NCBI GenBank assembly: GCA_051886215.1
Contig: JBJEXX010000057.1
Span: 1-16,423 of the forward strand
Direction: 5' to 3'
From: JBJEXX01 sp051886215
GTDB lineage: Bacteria > Bacillota_I > Bacilli_A > RF39 > UBA660
DNA length: 16,423 bases
Part shown: piece by piece, positions 7,521-14,020 of the stretch
Numbering within the stretch: the first letter of the stretch is position 1
Layout of the letters: every line of letters begins with the position of its first letter
Made by a program: the position numbers and the translations under genes
The notes under the pieces: generated by a model
Told to the model about the DNA's origin: nothing
The model's database searches: none
The model's input: the letters and a program-made list of their open reading frames with translations, nothing else

Positions 7521-8259
7521 TAGTATTTTTAATAATTATATTTGCACCTATAGGATAATGATCACTAGGATAAATTCCTTTATATCTATTTGTATATTTT
7601 GTTACTTGATCATAATTTAAATCTTTAGTTATTAAAATGTGATCCAAGTGATAGATTTCTTTTATTGTAGAATAGGTTTTACCAATATCTTTTGTTATAT
7701 CAATTAGATTGTTGTCTTTACAAAAATCTTTTAAATTTCTATATCCAGTATTAAAATCTCCTGTTATCAATATAGGTTTATTCTTTGTGTTTTCTTTTAT
7801 TAATTTTGTTATACATTCTAATTGGAGTAATTTGTTTTTTTGAGGCTTATTAGTTAAATGAGTATTATAACAATAAAAATCTTCAGTTTCTATATAATTA
7901 ACTATTCTAGGAAAAAAATCATATTTAAATTTTGTTTTAGGAATTTCTGGAGTATTTGATAAAGAGTATGTTTTACTATTCATGACTTTTATATTTGTTT
8001 TTACTAATATACAATTATATTCGTCATAAATACTATTTTTTCTTAGACGACTGTGTCCATAAAAGTTATAGGTTAAATTATTAAGTTTTAATAAATATGT
8101 TAATTGTTTTTTTGCCTTATGAGTCATTTCTTGTGTACCAATAATATCTGGTTGTTCTTCTTTTATAAGTTCTACTGTAGAAATTAATCTTTCTTTCCAA
8201 TTGCTTTTTTTAAATAAAGATATGCCATCATTTCTAAGATTAATAGATAATATTTTCAT
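7507..8259 (-). CDS. Endonuclease/exonuclease/phosphatase (EEP) family hydrolase, copy 2
   Basis: The product is 250 aa with the metal-dependent DNase I/EEP fold. Catalytic motifs are in the family order: SINLRN (Asn7), GTQEM (Glu44, metal ligand), YNTHL (His134), ITGDFN (Asp168, Asn170), LDHIL (Asp206, His207) and PSDHYPI (Asp233, His234). Family members cleave phosphodiesters or phosphomonoesters in DNA, RNA, lipids or small molecules, and the substrate cannot be read here. There is no signal peptide, so it is probably cytoplasmic. The start at 8259 follows GGTGA (8264-8268), and a TAGTATAAT -10 lies just upstream. The next gene upstream on this strand is a clear paralogue in the same order and orientation, 57 bases away. 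Two 38-base blocks are identical between the copies, both in catalytic motif regions. Confidence 0.88.
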   Translation of the reverse strand: MKILSINLRNDGISLFKKSNWKERLISTVELIKEEQPDIIGTQEMTHKAKKQLTYLLKLNNLTYNFYGHSRLRKNSIYDEYNCILVKTNIKVMNSKTYSLSNTPEIPKTKFKYDFFPRIVNYIETEDFYCYNTHLTNKPQKNKLLQLECITKLIKENTKNKPILITGDFNTGYRNLKDFCKDNNLIDITKDIGKTYSTIKEIYHLDHILITKDLNYDQVTKYTNRYKGIYPSDHYPIGANIIIKNTKKRV

Positions 8260-8274
8260 ATAATCACCAACATA

Positions 8275-8283
8275 ATTATACTA
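8275..8283 (-). promoter_or_regulatory. -10 element upstream of EEP copy 2
   Basis: Read on the minus strand this is TAGTATAAT, the same nonamer as upstream of murD and mnmA. No convincing -35 is seen. It would give a leader of about 10 bases and separate expression of copy 2. Confidence 0.45.
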
Positions 8284-8287
8284 TAAA

Positions 8288-8317
8288 TAAAAAATATATA
8301 GTGTTTTTCTTATATAT
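8288..8317 (-). terminator. Weak AU-only terminator after EEP copy 1
   Basis: On the minus strand, ATATATA and TATATAT (plus coordinates 8311-8317 and 8294-8300) pair around a 10-base loop and run into six Ts. The stem has no G-C pair, so leaky termination into copy 2 is likely. Confidence 0.35.
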
Positions 8318-9063
8318 TATTTTTTAATTTTAATTTTTGCACCTATAGGATAATGATCACTAGGATAAATTCCATTGTAGCTGTTTGTATATTTATAAAT
8401 TTCTTCTACTTCTATATCTTTACTTACTAATATATGGTCAAGTTGTGGCAATTGTTTGTTTTCTCTAAATGTTTTTCCTATATTTTTAGTTATATCTTCA
8501 AGATTATTTTCTTTACAGAATTGATCAAGTAAATAATTGTATCCCATATTAAAATCACCAGTGATTATTAGTGGTTTATTTTGATCATGATATTGTGCAA
8601 ATAGATTTGTCATACATGTTAATTGTAATTCTCTATTAATTTTAAATAAATTATCAAGATGTGTATTATAGTAATCAAAATTAATTGTTTCAATACTTGT
8701 AGTTATTCTTGGGAATACGTCTAATGGAAATTTTGATTTTGGGATCAATGGTGTGTTAGATAACGCATATGTATCAGTATCTAAAACTTTTATGTTTTCT
8801 TTTACAATTATTGCATTATATTCATCTGCAATTGAACCATTTCTAGATCTACTTTTACCATATATTTTATATGGTAAATTATAATATGAGAACAAATTAT
8901 TTAATTCATCTTTTACTTTTATAACCATTTCTTGTGTACCAATAATATCTGGTTGTTCTTCTTCTAATAGATTTAAAACAGCATTTAATCTTTTTTTCCA
9001 ATATTTATTAGAAGATGGTGGAGTTATTCCTCCATTTTTTAAATTAATAGACATTACTTTCAT
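8317..9063 (-). CDS. Endonuclease/exonuclease/phosphatase (EEP) family hydrolase, copy 1
   Basis: The product is 248 aa, a paralogue of the downstream gene with all EEP catalytic positions kept: SINLKN (Asn7), GTQEM (Glu45), YNTHL (His135), ITGDFN (Asp170, Asn172), LDHIL (Asp209, His210) and PSDHYPI (Asp236, His237). It lacks a signal peptide or added domain. The start has GGGTGAG (9067-9073) upstream and a near-consensus promoter beyond it. It is the promoter-proximal member of the tandem pair and is divergent from the AAA/VWA operon, about 125 bases from that operon's first possible start. Identity is high in motif blocks but falls elsewhere, so the duplication is old with motif conservation, or local gene conversion has occurred. 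The substrate is unknown. Confidence 0.88.
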   Translation of the reverse strand: MKVMSINLKNGGITPPSSNKYWKKRLNAVLNLLEEEQPDIIGTQEMVIKVKDELNNLFSYYNLPYKIYGKSRSRNGSIADEYNAIIVKENIKVLDTDTYALSNTPLIPKSKFPLDVFPRITTSIETINFDYYNTHLDNLFKINRELQLTCMTNLFAQYHDQNKPLIITGDFNMGYNYLLDQFCKENNLEDITKNIGKTFRENKQLPQLDHILVSKDIEVEEIYKYTNSYNGIYPSDHYPIGAKIKIKK

Positions 9064-9090
9064 AAACTCACCCTTTACTAAATTGACGAT

Positions 9091-9119
9091 ATTATAACAT
9101 ATATAATAGTAAGAGTCAA
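9091..9119 (-). promoter_or_regulatory. Promoter of the EEP gene pair
   Basis: On the minus strand the -35 TTGACT (9114-9119) is 17 bases from TATAAT (9091-9096), which has a TGn extension. The 15-mer ATGTTATAATATCGT is identical to that of the promoter at 91-105. Confidence 0.85.
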
Positions 9120-9160
9120 GAAGTTATAGAAACGAAAGGATATTATAAATTATAAAAATG

Positions 9161-9174
9161 TGATAAAATATAAT
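9161..9174 (+). promoter_or_regulatory. Probable -10 region of the AAA/VWA operon
   Basis: Two overlapping candidates are seen: TGATAAAAT (extended, -10 at 9164-9169) and TATAAT (9169-9174). Neither has a convincing -35. Either would start transcription about 8-13 bases before ATG 9189. Confidence 0.45.
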
Positions 9175-9188
9175 AGACAATTATATTT

Positions 9189-9335
9189 ATGGATTTAAAA
9201 CTGAAAAGTTTTTTATTAAGTGGAAGATTTTTATTTGGCATTGTGTATGGTAGTTGTTTAGTGCGCGCCGCTGACGATGATGGTTCTAAGTACTAGTCTT
9301 ATAGCTATTCCCGTCATGGTGCCATTCGCCCAGCT
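9189..9335 (+). pseudogene. In-frame 5' extension of the AAA gene, broken by an amber codon
   Basis: An ATG at 9189 opens a frame that reads through TAG (9294-9296) straight into the ATPase ORF with no shift. The 35 codons before the stop and the codons after it (SYSYSRHGAIRPAL) look like one continuous tail of a DUF6273/formylglycine-enzyme-like domain, whose members often end in G[VAI]RPAL. Positions 9261-9340 are about 52% GC (42 of 80 by count) and use CGC, GCC and GAC codons, which are rare in the neighbours. No ribosome site precedes ATG 9189. The segment may be a nonsense-mutated gene start, a read-through site, a recombined cassette or a base-call error. Confidence 0.5.
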
Positions 9336-11156
9336 TTGCAAGATTCATCTTTGATCAGAAAAATCTCCCCGAACAAAGTGAGGGGTTATAATGATACATA
9401 TGAGGTAGAATTTGGAGAATATCCTCAATATGCAGCAAGTTCTTGGATGCAAAATACTTTGAATTCAGAATATAATAGAGGTAGCCTTAAGACTACAGGA
9501 AAAACATATACTTTTGATTCAGTTAGATTTGATGATTATGATAAAAAAATGGAGCCTGTAACATATAACGAATACGAATATAATGGAGAAAAATATATTC
9601 GTCTTATGGCCAATTCTGGTAATGGTAGTACTGATTTATCAAATGGTATTAAATATAATGATGGTGACTATGTTTGGATTAAGATTGAACCTGTAAAATG
9701 GCTTATTGATGAGAAACAAGGATTATTACTTTCTAAAAAAGGTATTCTTTCTGGTATAAGATATCATACGAAAGATACAAGATATGATGGTGATTTCTCT
9801 AAGACAGAAATGAAAGCTTATTTGGATAATTATTTATCAAAAGATTTATTTAATAATTTTGTTTTAGATAATACTATTAGTTCTGTAGAAAATGGAAGAA
9901 AATCACGAATTGAAAAACTAAATCCTGATACTACTGATATTTCTGATAGGAGAGCTATGACTTATACAGAAATTATTCATAATTGGATAGAATCAGGTCA
10001 ATCAGTTTTATTAAGAGGACCAAGTGGTATTGGTAAAACAGAAAGATTAAAAACACTTTATCCAAATTTAATTTATATAAAATTAACAAATAATATGTTC
10101 CCAGAAAAAGTTGTAGGTTCAATGAATTTACAGACTGGACAAAGTATTCCTCCAGATTTTTATAAGCAAGCTTTGATGTCTTGCGCTACAGAGGAAGAAA
10201 AAAAACTAGTAAAAGAAAATGTACAAAATATTTATGATTTAGTTGATACTATTTATGAAAGATCTAAAAATAGTTCTGAAAAAGTAGTAATATTACTTGA
10301 TGAATTATTAAATGTAAAACCGGCAGTACAATCACTTGTATATACTTTAGTATTAAATAGATTAGTAGAAATAGGAAATGGATTAAAATTACCTGCTAAT
10401 ACAGTTATTGTTGCTACAGGTAATCAGAAAAAATATTCAAGTGTTGCTGAAGATTTAGCGGAACCATTAGAAAAAAGATTTGATCATATTTTAGATATGG
10501 AACCTAAAGTAGGAGAATGGATAAATGATTATGCAATTCCAAATAAAGTTCATCCTTCAGTAATTGGTTATATTTTTTCAAAATACAATCAAAAAGGAAA
10601 AAGTGAATCAATTTCGGATATGAATTATTTTTATGAAGAACCAGAAGTTGGTGATCTTCATACTGATTGTAATGGTTGCCGTGGCAGAACTAATGATCCT
10701 CGTGGTTGGGTTTCGATTTCCAATACATTATATTCATTTGAAAAAGATTTAGCGGAAGGTAAATTTATTGGTAAAGATGTAGAAAATTTACTTCAAGTAT
10801 CATTAAGTTCAAAACTTCGTGATGAATGGGCAAGAGAGTTCTTTGATTTTTATAATATTCCTACTATTTCTGTGGATGAAGTAGTTAATAAAAATTATAC
10901 TCAAGCAGATTTGCCAAGAAATATAAATGAAAGATTTGCTTGTGTTACTTCTTTACTTTTAGCTGATTTAGATCAAGTGCAATATTGTAGAGATTTTATA
11001 AGAGAAAATTGTGATCCAGAATATTTACAACTCTATGATATTTGTTGGTGTGGTAATGATGAAAGAAGAATGGAAAAGATAGTCGAATTACAAGAATGTA
11101 CTACACTAAGTGATGATATCAATATGTCTAGTGAAGGAGTTGGAATAAGAATATGA
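9336..11156 (+). CDS. MoxR-type AAA+ ATPase with an N-terminal DUF6273-like domain
   Basis: The open frame gives 606 aa from TTG 9336; the true start is uncertain because no ribosome site precedes this TTG, GTG 9378 or the next in-frame ATGs. Residues about 20-175 (FGEYPQYA, TGKTYTFDS, DYVWIKIEPVKWLI, LLLSKKGILSG) resemble a DUF6273-type domain. The AAA module follows: Walker A GPSGIGKT (228-235), Walker B VVILLDELLN (317-326, Asp322/Glu323), sensor 1 VIVATGN (357-363) and EPLEKRF with a candidate arginine finger (Arg381). CNGC (445-448) is a possible metal site. MoxR ATPases usually work with VWA-domain partners as chaperone-like remodelling pairs, and that partner is encoded two genes downstream. 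The stop overlaps the next start by ATGA. The biological target is unknown. Confidence 0.85.
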   Translation: MQDSSLIRKISPNKVRGYNDTYEVEFGEYPQYAASSWMQNTLNSEYNRGSLKTTGKTYTFDSVRFDDYDKKMEPVTYNEYEYNGEKYIRLMANSGNGSTDLSNGIKYNDGDYVWIKIEPVKWLIDEKQGLLLSKKGILSGIRYHTKDTRYDGDFSKTEMKAYLDNYLSKDLFNNFVLDNTISSVENGRKSRIEKLNPDTTDISDRRAMTYTEIIHNWIESGQSVLLRGPSGIGKTERLKTLYPNLIYIKLTNNMFPEKVVGSMNLQTGQSIPPDFYKQALMSCATEEEKKLVKENVQNIYDLVDTIYERSKNSSEKVVILLDELLNVKPAVQSLVYTLVLNRLVEIGNGLKLPANTVIVATGNQKKYSSVAEDLAEPLEKRFDHILDMEPKVGEWINDYAIPNKVHPSVIGYIFSKYNQKGKSESISDMNYFYEEPEVGDLHTDCNGCRGRTNDPRGWVSISNTLYSFEKDLAEGKFIGKDVENLLQVSLSSKLRDEWAREFFDFYNIPTISVDEVVNKNYTQADLPRNINERFACVTSLLLADLDQVQYCRDFIRENCDPEYLQLYDICWCGNDERRMEKIVELQECTTLSDDINMSSEGVGIRI

Positions 11157-11542
11157 ATAAACAATTAGTAGAACTACAAAGAGGCTGTAAAGCCACTTGT
11201 GTTGTAATTTTAGAGGAACAATGTAAATATTTGGAAAAAGGAATTGCCATGGAGGCTAAAATAGGAGATGACTATTTATTTGCTAGACCATATGGTAATC
11301 CAATTTTTCGAGAAAAACTTGATCGTCTTTCAAAAGAACAATCTTTAGTATATTTTGTAATAAATAGAATTAATGAAATTAATGAAGATATGCAAAATAG
11401 ATATATAGGCCTAGTGAAAGATAGAGAATTTGGTGGATATAATTTAGCTGATAATGTAATTATTGTTTTAACGATTGGTAAAAAAGAAGATTTAAAGAAA
11501 ATTTCTAAAGAACTTTATCATTTTTGTGTTGTGGCTTTTTAG
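11153..11542 (+). CDS. Small protein of unknown function, possibly a degenerate AAA-like domain
   Basis: The product is 129 aa, translationally coupled on both sides: its ATG overlaps the ATPase stop (ATGA), and its stop overlaps the ribosome site of the next gene. AAGGAG (11134-11139) lies 13 bases upstream, rather far. I know no named family for it. By eye, its middle and C-terminus follow the Walker B to sensor 1 part of the upstream ATPase: QSLVYFVINRINEI against QSLVYTLVLNRLVEI, then ADNVIIVLTIGKKEDL against PANTVIVATGNQKKY. It has no Walker A and no Walker B Asp-Glu, so it could not hydrolyse ATP. A non-catalytic adaptor of the ATPase is a reasonable guess; chance similarity is possible over so short a stretch. 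Confidence 0.75.
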   Translation: MNKQLVELQRGCKATCVVILEEQCKYLEKGIAMEAKIGDDYLFARPYGNPIFREKLDRLSKEQSLVYFVINRINEINEDMQNRYIGLVKDREFGGYNLADNVIIVLTIGKKEDLKKISKELYHFCVVAF

Positions 11543-11550
11543 GTGCAATT

Positions 11551-12930
11551 ATGGAGTTAGATAGAAATTTACTTTATAATGCTAAAAGATTATTATTAGC
11601 TAGATATTCACGATTTGGAAGTGATATTGCCAATATAAATATTGAATATAATACTAATTTAAAATACCATACCGCAGCTACTGATGGTAAAACTATATTT
11701 TTTGATCCTGATTATTTAGCTAGTTTAAGTGAGGATGATACTATATTTTTAATTGCTCATGAGATAATGCATATTAAATTTAATCATGTTTTTAGGTTAA
11801 TAGATAAAAATGGTAATAAAAGAGATATGGATATTTGGAATGAGACTACAGACGCTATAATAAATGCCAATCTTGAAAGAGATGGTTTTAAAATAAAGGA
11901 AGGTTATGTTAATAGGCTGGGAGCTTTAAAATATAGTGCCGAAGAACTTTATGAAATAATAAAAAAAGAAAAAGAAGAAAAAAATAGTCAAGATAATCAA
12001 AATGGTCAAGGACAATCTGATAATAATGATTCTTCTGAAAAAAGTAATCAAGATAATCAACATATAGGTGATGATCATAGTCTTTGGGAAGAAGCATTTT
12101 CAAAACAAAATAATGATAATATAAATGAAAATAATAATGATAATAGTGAAACTAATTCAAGTGAAGATGTAAAAAGTTCATCTTATAGTGTGAATGAGTT
12201 TGAAGAATTTTCTAAAAATAGGCAAGAACGTAGAAACATAGCAAAAGAGTCTTTAAATCGCATTAAAGAAGAAATGTTAAGAAATTTTAATAAAGATTCA
12301 GCTTTTAAAAATGTTAATTTAGGCAGTGTAGGAGAAAGTAAGAACGAAATGGATTGGAGGTCTTTATTACGCAGAGAAGTAGAAAAAACAGAAACTATTT
12401 GGTCACAAAGACGTTCTATTGCAGAAAATAATTATGCATATAGATTAGAAGAAGAGGATATAGAAGATGAAGCTTTGACAGAAGTAATGATAGATGTATC
12501 TGGTTCAGTGGATTTAGATTTGGTTAGGGCTTTTTTAAGAATGCTAAAACCAATACTTAAAGAATCCAAATTACGTGTAGGATGTTTTAATGAAAAATTT
12601 TGGGGTATGGTTGATATTAACTCTATTGCAGATATTGATAATTTTACTATTCCGGATGAAGCTAGGGGACATTCGGCTTGGACTGAAGATTGGGATTTAG
12701 CAGTTAGATCTTTTTCTAAAAAAAGAGAAGTTAATAAAATAGTTTTTACTGATGGGGAACCTTGTCCTGGCACTATGCCTAAACCTGATTTAGCAGGTGA
12801 AAATGTAATTTGGCTAGTATATGGTAATGATAATTTTAAACCATGTTGTGGTAAAGTTATTACTATAACGGAAAAATATCTTGAACAATTGCAAACTATT
12901 AATACGAAAGATGTAATAAAATCAAGGTAA
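11551..12930 (+). CDS. Metallopeptidase-like/VWA-like protein (DUF2201 type), partner of the MoxR ATPase
   Basis: The product is 459 aa. The N-terminal part has a zincin signature HEIMHIKFNH (residues 70-79, HExxHxxxxH) followed by WNETTDAIINANL (96-108), as in the putative metallopeptidase domain of DUF2201 proteins. Residues about 140-212 form a low-complexity linker rich in N, D, Q, S and K. The C-terminal VWA-like domain has an intact MIDAS: DVSGSV (Asp315, Ser317, Ser319), Thr378 and FTDGE (Asp401). I start at ATG 11551 with AGGTG (11541-11545) 5 bases upstream; the in-frame TTG at 11524 lies inside the previous gene. Together with the ATPase this is the known MoxR plus VWA pairing, here with a probable protease domain. 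Substrate and process are unknown. A terminator follows after 53 bases, ending the operon. Confidence 0.88.
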   Translation: MELDRNLLYNAKRLLLARYSRFGSDIANINIEYNTNLKYHTAATDGKTIFFDPDYLASLSEDDTIFLIAHEIMHIKFNHVFRLIDKNGNKRDMDIWNETTDAIINANLERDGFKIKEGYVNRLGALKYSAEELYEIIKKEKEEKNSQDNQNGQGQSDNNDSSEKSNQDNQHIGDDHSLWEEAFSKQNNDNINENNNDNSETNSSEDVKSSSYSVNEFEEFSKNRQERRNIAKESLNRIKEEMLRNFNKDSAFKNVNLGSVGESKNEMDWRSLLRREVEKTETIWSQRRSIAENNYAYRLEEEDIEDEALTEVMIDVSGSVDLDLVRAFLRMLKPILKESKLRVGCFNEKFWGMVDINSIADIDNFTIPDEARGHSAWTEDWDLAVRSFSKKREVNKIVFTDGEPCPGTMPKPDLAGENVIWLVYGNDNFKPCCGKVITITEKYLEQLQTINTKDVIKSR

Positions 12931-12983
12931 ATATTTGAAAAATGATTATAAGTATTGTAAAAAATAAATATTAATGCTAAAAT

Positions 12984-13011
12984 AATAATATCTTTTTAAG
13001 ATATTATTTTT
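12984..13011 (+). terminator. Terminator of the AAA/VWA operon
   Basis: AATAATATCTT (12984-12994) pairs exactly with AAGATATTATT (12998-13008), giving an 11-bp stem with a TTT loop, ending in five Ts. It lies directly before the tRNA-Glu. Confidence 0.8.
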
Positions 13012-13013
13012 AT

Positions 13014-13090
13014 GGTCTGTTGGTGAAGTGGCTTAACACATCGCCCTCTCAAGGCGACATTCACGGATTCGAATTCCGTACAGACTACCA
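13014..13090 (+). tRNA. tRNA-Glu (anticodon CUC)
   Basis: The full cloverleaf is 77 nt with encoded CCA. The acceptor GGTCTGT/ACAGACT includes a G1-U72 wobble. The D stem is GTG/CAC. The anticodon stem TCGCC/GGCGA has the loop CTCTCAA (13046-13052), anticodon CUC at 13048-13050. The T stem is ACGGA/TCCGT with loop TTCGAAT. The overall sequence resembles Bacillus tRNA-Glu. It reads GAG codons. The discriminator is A, matching the TGGT of the gltX T-box. It starts two bases after the operon terminator; its promoter is not obvious. Confidence 0.95.
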
Positions 13091-13098
13091 TTGAATAT

Positions 13099-13124
13099 AA
13101 CTGGATTTCTATCTAGTTTTTTTT
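13099..13124 (+). terminator. Terminator of tRNA-Glu
   Basis: AACTGGAT (13099-13106) pairs with ATCTAGTT (13111-13118) with one G-U pair and the loop TTCT, running into eight Ts. Confidence 0.75.
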
Positions 13125-13150
13125 ATTATATTTCTATTTTTGAGCATAAT

Positions 13151-13182
13151 AAAAAATGTTGAATAATTCAACATTTATTTTT
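13151..13182. terminator. Terminator of tRNA-Gln, probably bidirectional
   Basis: AAATGTTGAA (13154-13163) and TTCAACATTT (13167-13176) form a perfect 10-bp stem with a TAA loop. The A-run at 13151-13156 gives Ts after the stem on the minus strand, just downstream of tRNA-Gln. A looser T-run follows on the plus strand. Confidence 0.8.
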
Positions 13183-13183
13183 T

Positions 13184-13257
13184 TGGTTGCCCTGATTGGA
13201 TTCGAACCAATGATGATGGAGTCAGAGTCCACTGCCTTACCGCTTGGCTACAGGGCA
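13184..13257 (-). tRNA. tRNA-Gln (anticodon CUG)
   Basis: The minus-strand cloverleaf is 74 nt with encoded CCA. The acceptor is TGCCCTG/CAGGGCA with discriminator A, the D arm is GCC-AAGCGGTAA-GGC, and the anticodon stem GTGGA/TCCAT (one G-U) has the loop CTCTGAC with anticodon CUG. The T stem is ATTGG/CCAAT with loop TTCGAAT. It closely follows Bacillus tRNA-Gln outside the anticodon. It reads CAG codons. Confidence 0.95.
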
Positions 13258-13327
13258 ATATATATTTATATTGTAATACTTTTTATAAAAAAAGAAAATA
13301 TATTTTTTTATATACTTTCTTCTTTTA

Positions 13328-13927
13328 TTAATCAATTTGTTTTATATATTCTATTATTGGTTGATTTGCTTTTTCGATTGTTCCGTTATCATCAGTAGGG
13401 GTAGCGGTTTCACATATTTTATCAACAACTTCTATTCCTTCTGTAACATAACCAAAAACTGCGTATTCACCATCTAAGAAAGTTGAATCTTTATGTACTA
13501 TAAAGAATTGACTACTGGCACTATCTGGATTTTGACTTCTAGCCATTGATATTGCTCCTCTAGTATGAGATAGATTATTTTCTACACCATTTGCTGAAAA
13601 TTCTCCTTTAATTGTTGTATCACTGCCGCCCATTCCTGTTCCTTCTGGATCTCCTCCTTGCATCATAAAATCTTTAATTATTCTATGAAAAGTTAATCCA
13701 TCATAAAATTGTTCATTAACTAAATTTATGAAGTTCGTTACCGTAATGGGTGCGCTATCGGCATCAAGTTCAACTTTTATAGTTCCATATTCTTTTATTT
13801 TTATTTCTATATTATGTTTTCCACTTAAATAATTATTGTCCATTTTTTCCTCCTCGCAACCTGTATTAATAAATATAAACATAAATAAAAATACTATACT
13901 AATTATTTTGATAATTTTATTGTTCAT
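13328..13927 (-). CDS. Cyclophilin-type peptidyl-prolyl cis-trans isomerase, probable lipoprotein
   Basis: Cyclophilins catalyse proline isomerisation during protein folding. The product is 199 aa with a basic start and hydrophobic segment (residues 4-20) ending INTGC (Cys24). This looks like a lipoprotein signal, although Asn at -3 makes the lipobox weak, so it probably acts at the outer face of the membrane. The cyclophilin domain (about 38-199) keeps the active-site block FHRIIKDFMMQGGD (Arg82, Phe87, Met88, Gln90), GAISMAR (125-130), SQFFIV (139-144) and AVFGYVTEG. The position of the cyclosporin-binding Trp of human CypA appears to be Phe150. AAGGAGGA (13931-13938) lies 3 bases before the start. 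The promoter ATGTTATAAT lies just upstream and back-to-back with that of the next gene. Confidence 0.92.
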   Translation of the reverse strand: MNNKIIKIISIVFLFMFIFINTGCEEEKMDNNYLSGKHNIEIKIKEYGTIKVELDADSAPITVTNFINLVNEQFYDGLTFHRIIKDFMMQGGDPEGTGMGGSDTTIKGEFSANGVENNLSHTRGAISMARSQNPDSASSQFFIVHKDSTFLDGEYAVFGYVTEGIEVVDKICETATPTDDNGTIEKANQPIIEYIKQID

Positions 13928-13947
13928 GTCTCCTCCTTATGTTATTT

Positions 13948-13957
13948 ATTATAACAT
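13948..13957 (-). promoter_or_regulatory. Extended -10 promoter of the cyclophilin gene
   Basis: The minus strand reads ATGTTATAAT (TATAAT at 13948-13953). The -35 region is a T-run without consensus. Confidence 0.6.
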
Positions 13958-13965
13958 TATTTATA

Positions 13966-13994
13966 TTGAATAAAAAGTTTTTTTATGTTATATT
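13966..13994 (+). promoter_or_regulatory. Promoter of the membrane-protein gene at 14021
   Basis: TTGAAT (13966-13971), a 17-base spacer, then TGTTATATT with the -10 at 13989-13994 and a TGn extension. It is divergent from the cyclophilin promoter about 10 bases away, so the two could interfere with each other. Confidence 0.75.
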
Positions 13995-14020
13995 ACTTTT
14001 ATAAGAATAAGGAGGATAAC

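Noticed and set aside
9197..9214. Small hairpin AAAACT/AGTTTT followed by Ts as an attenuator of the AAA operon
   Set aside because: Only six base pairs with one G-C; too weak to claim in DNA this AT-rich.
9294..9296. TAG reassigned to an amino acid in this genome
   Set aside because: TAG is the terminal codon of the genes ending at 772, 11542 and 16254, each followed by a plausible gene boundary, so a genome-wide reassignment is unlikely.
9391..9408. GAGGGG followed by ATG 9391, a strong-looking start
   Set aside because: The frame is not that of the ATPase and ends after five codons (MIHMR). The G-run also codes for the KVRG part of the ATPase frame, so it is probably coincidence.
13156..13398. 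80-codon plus-strand ORF
   Set aside because: It runs across the tRNA-Gln gene and the end of the cyclophilin gene on the other strand, with no ribosome site.
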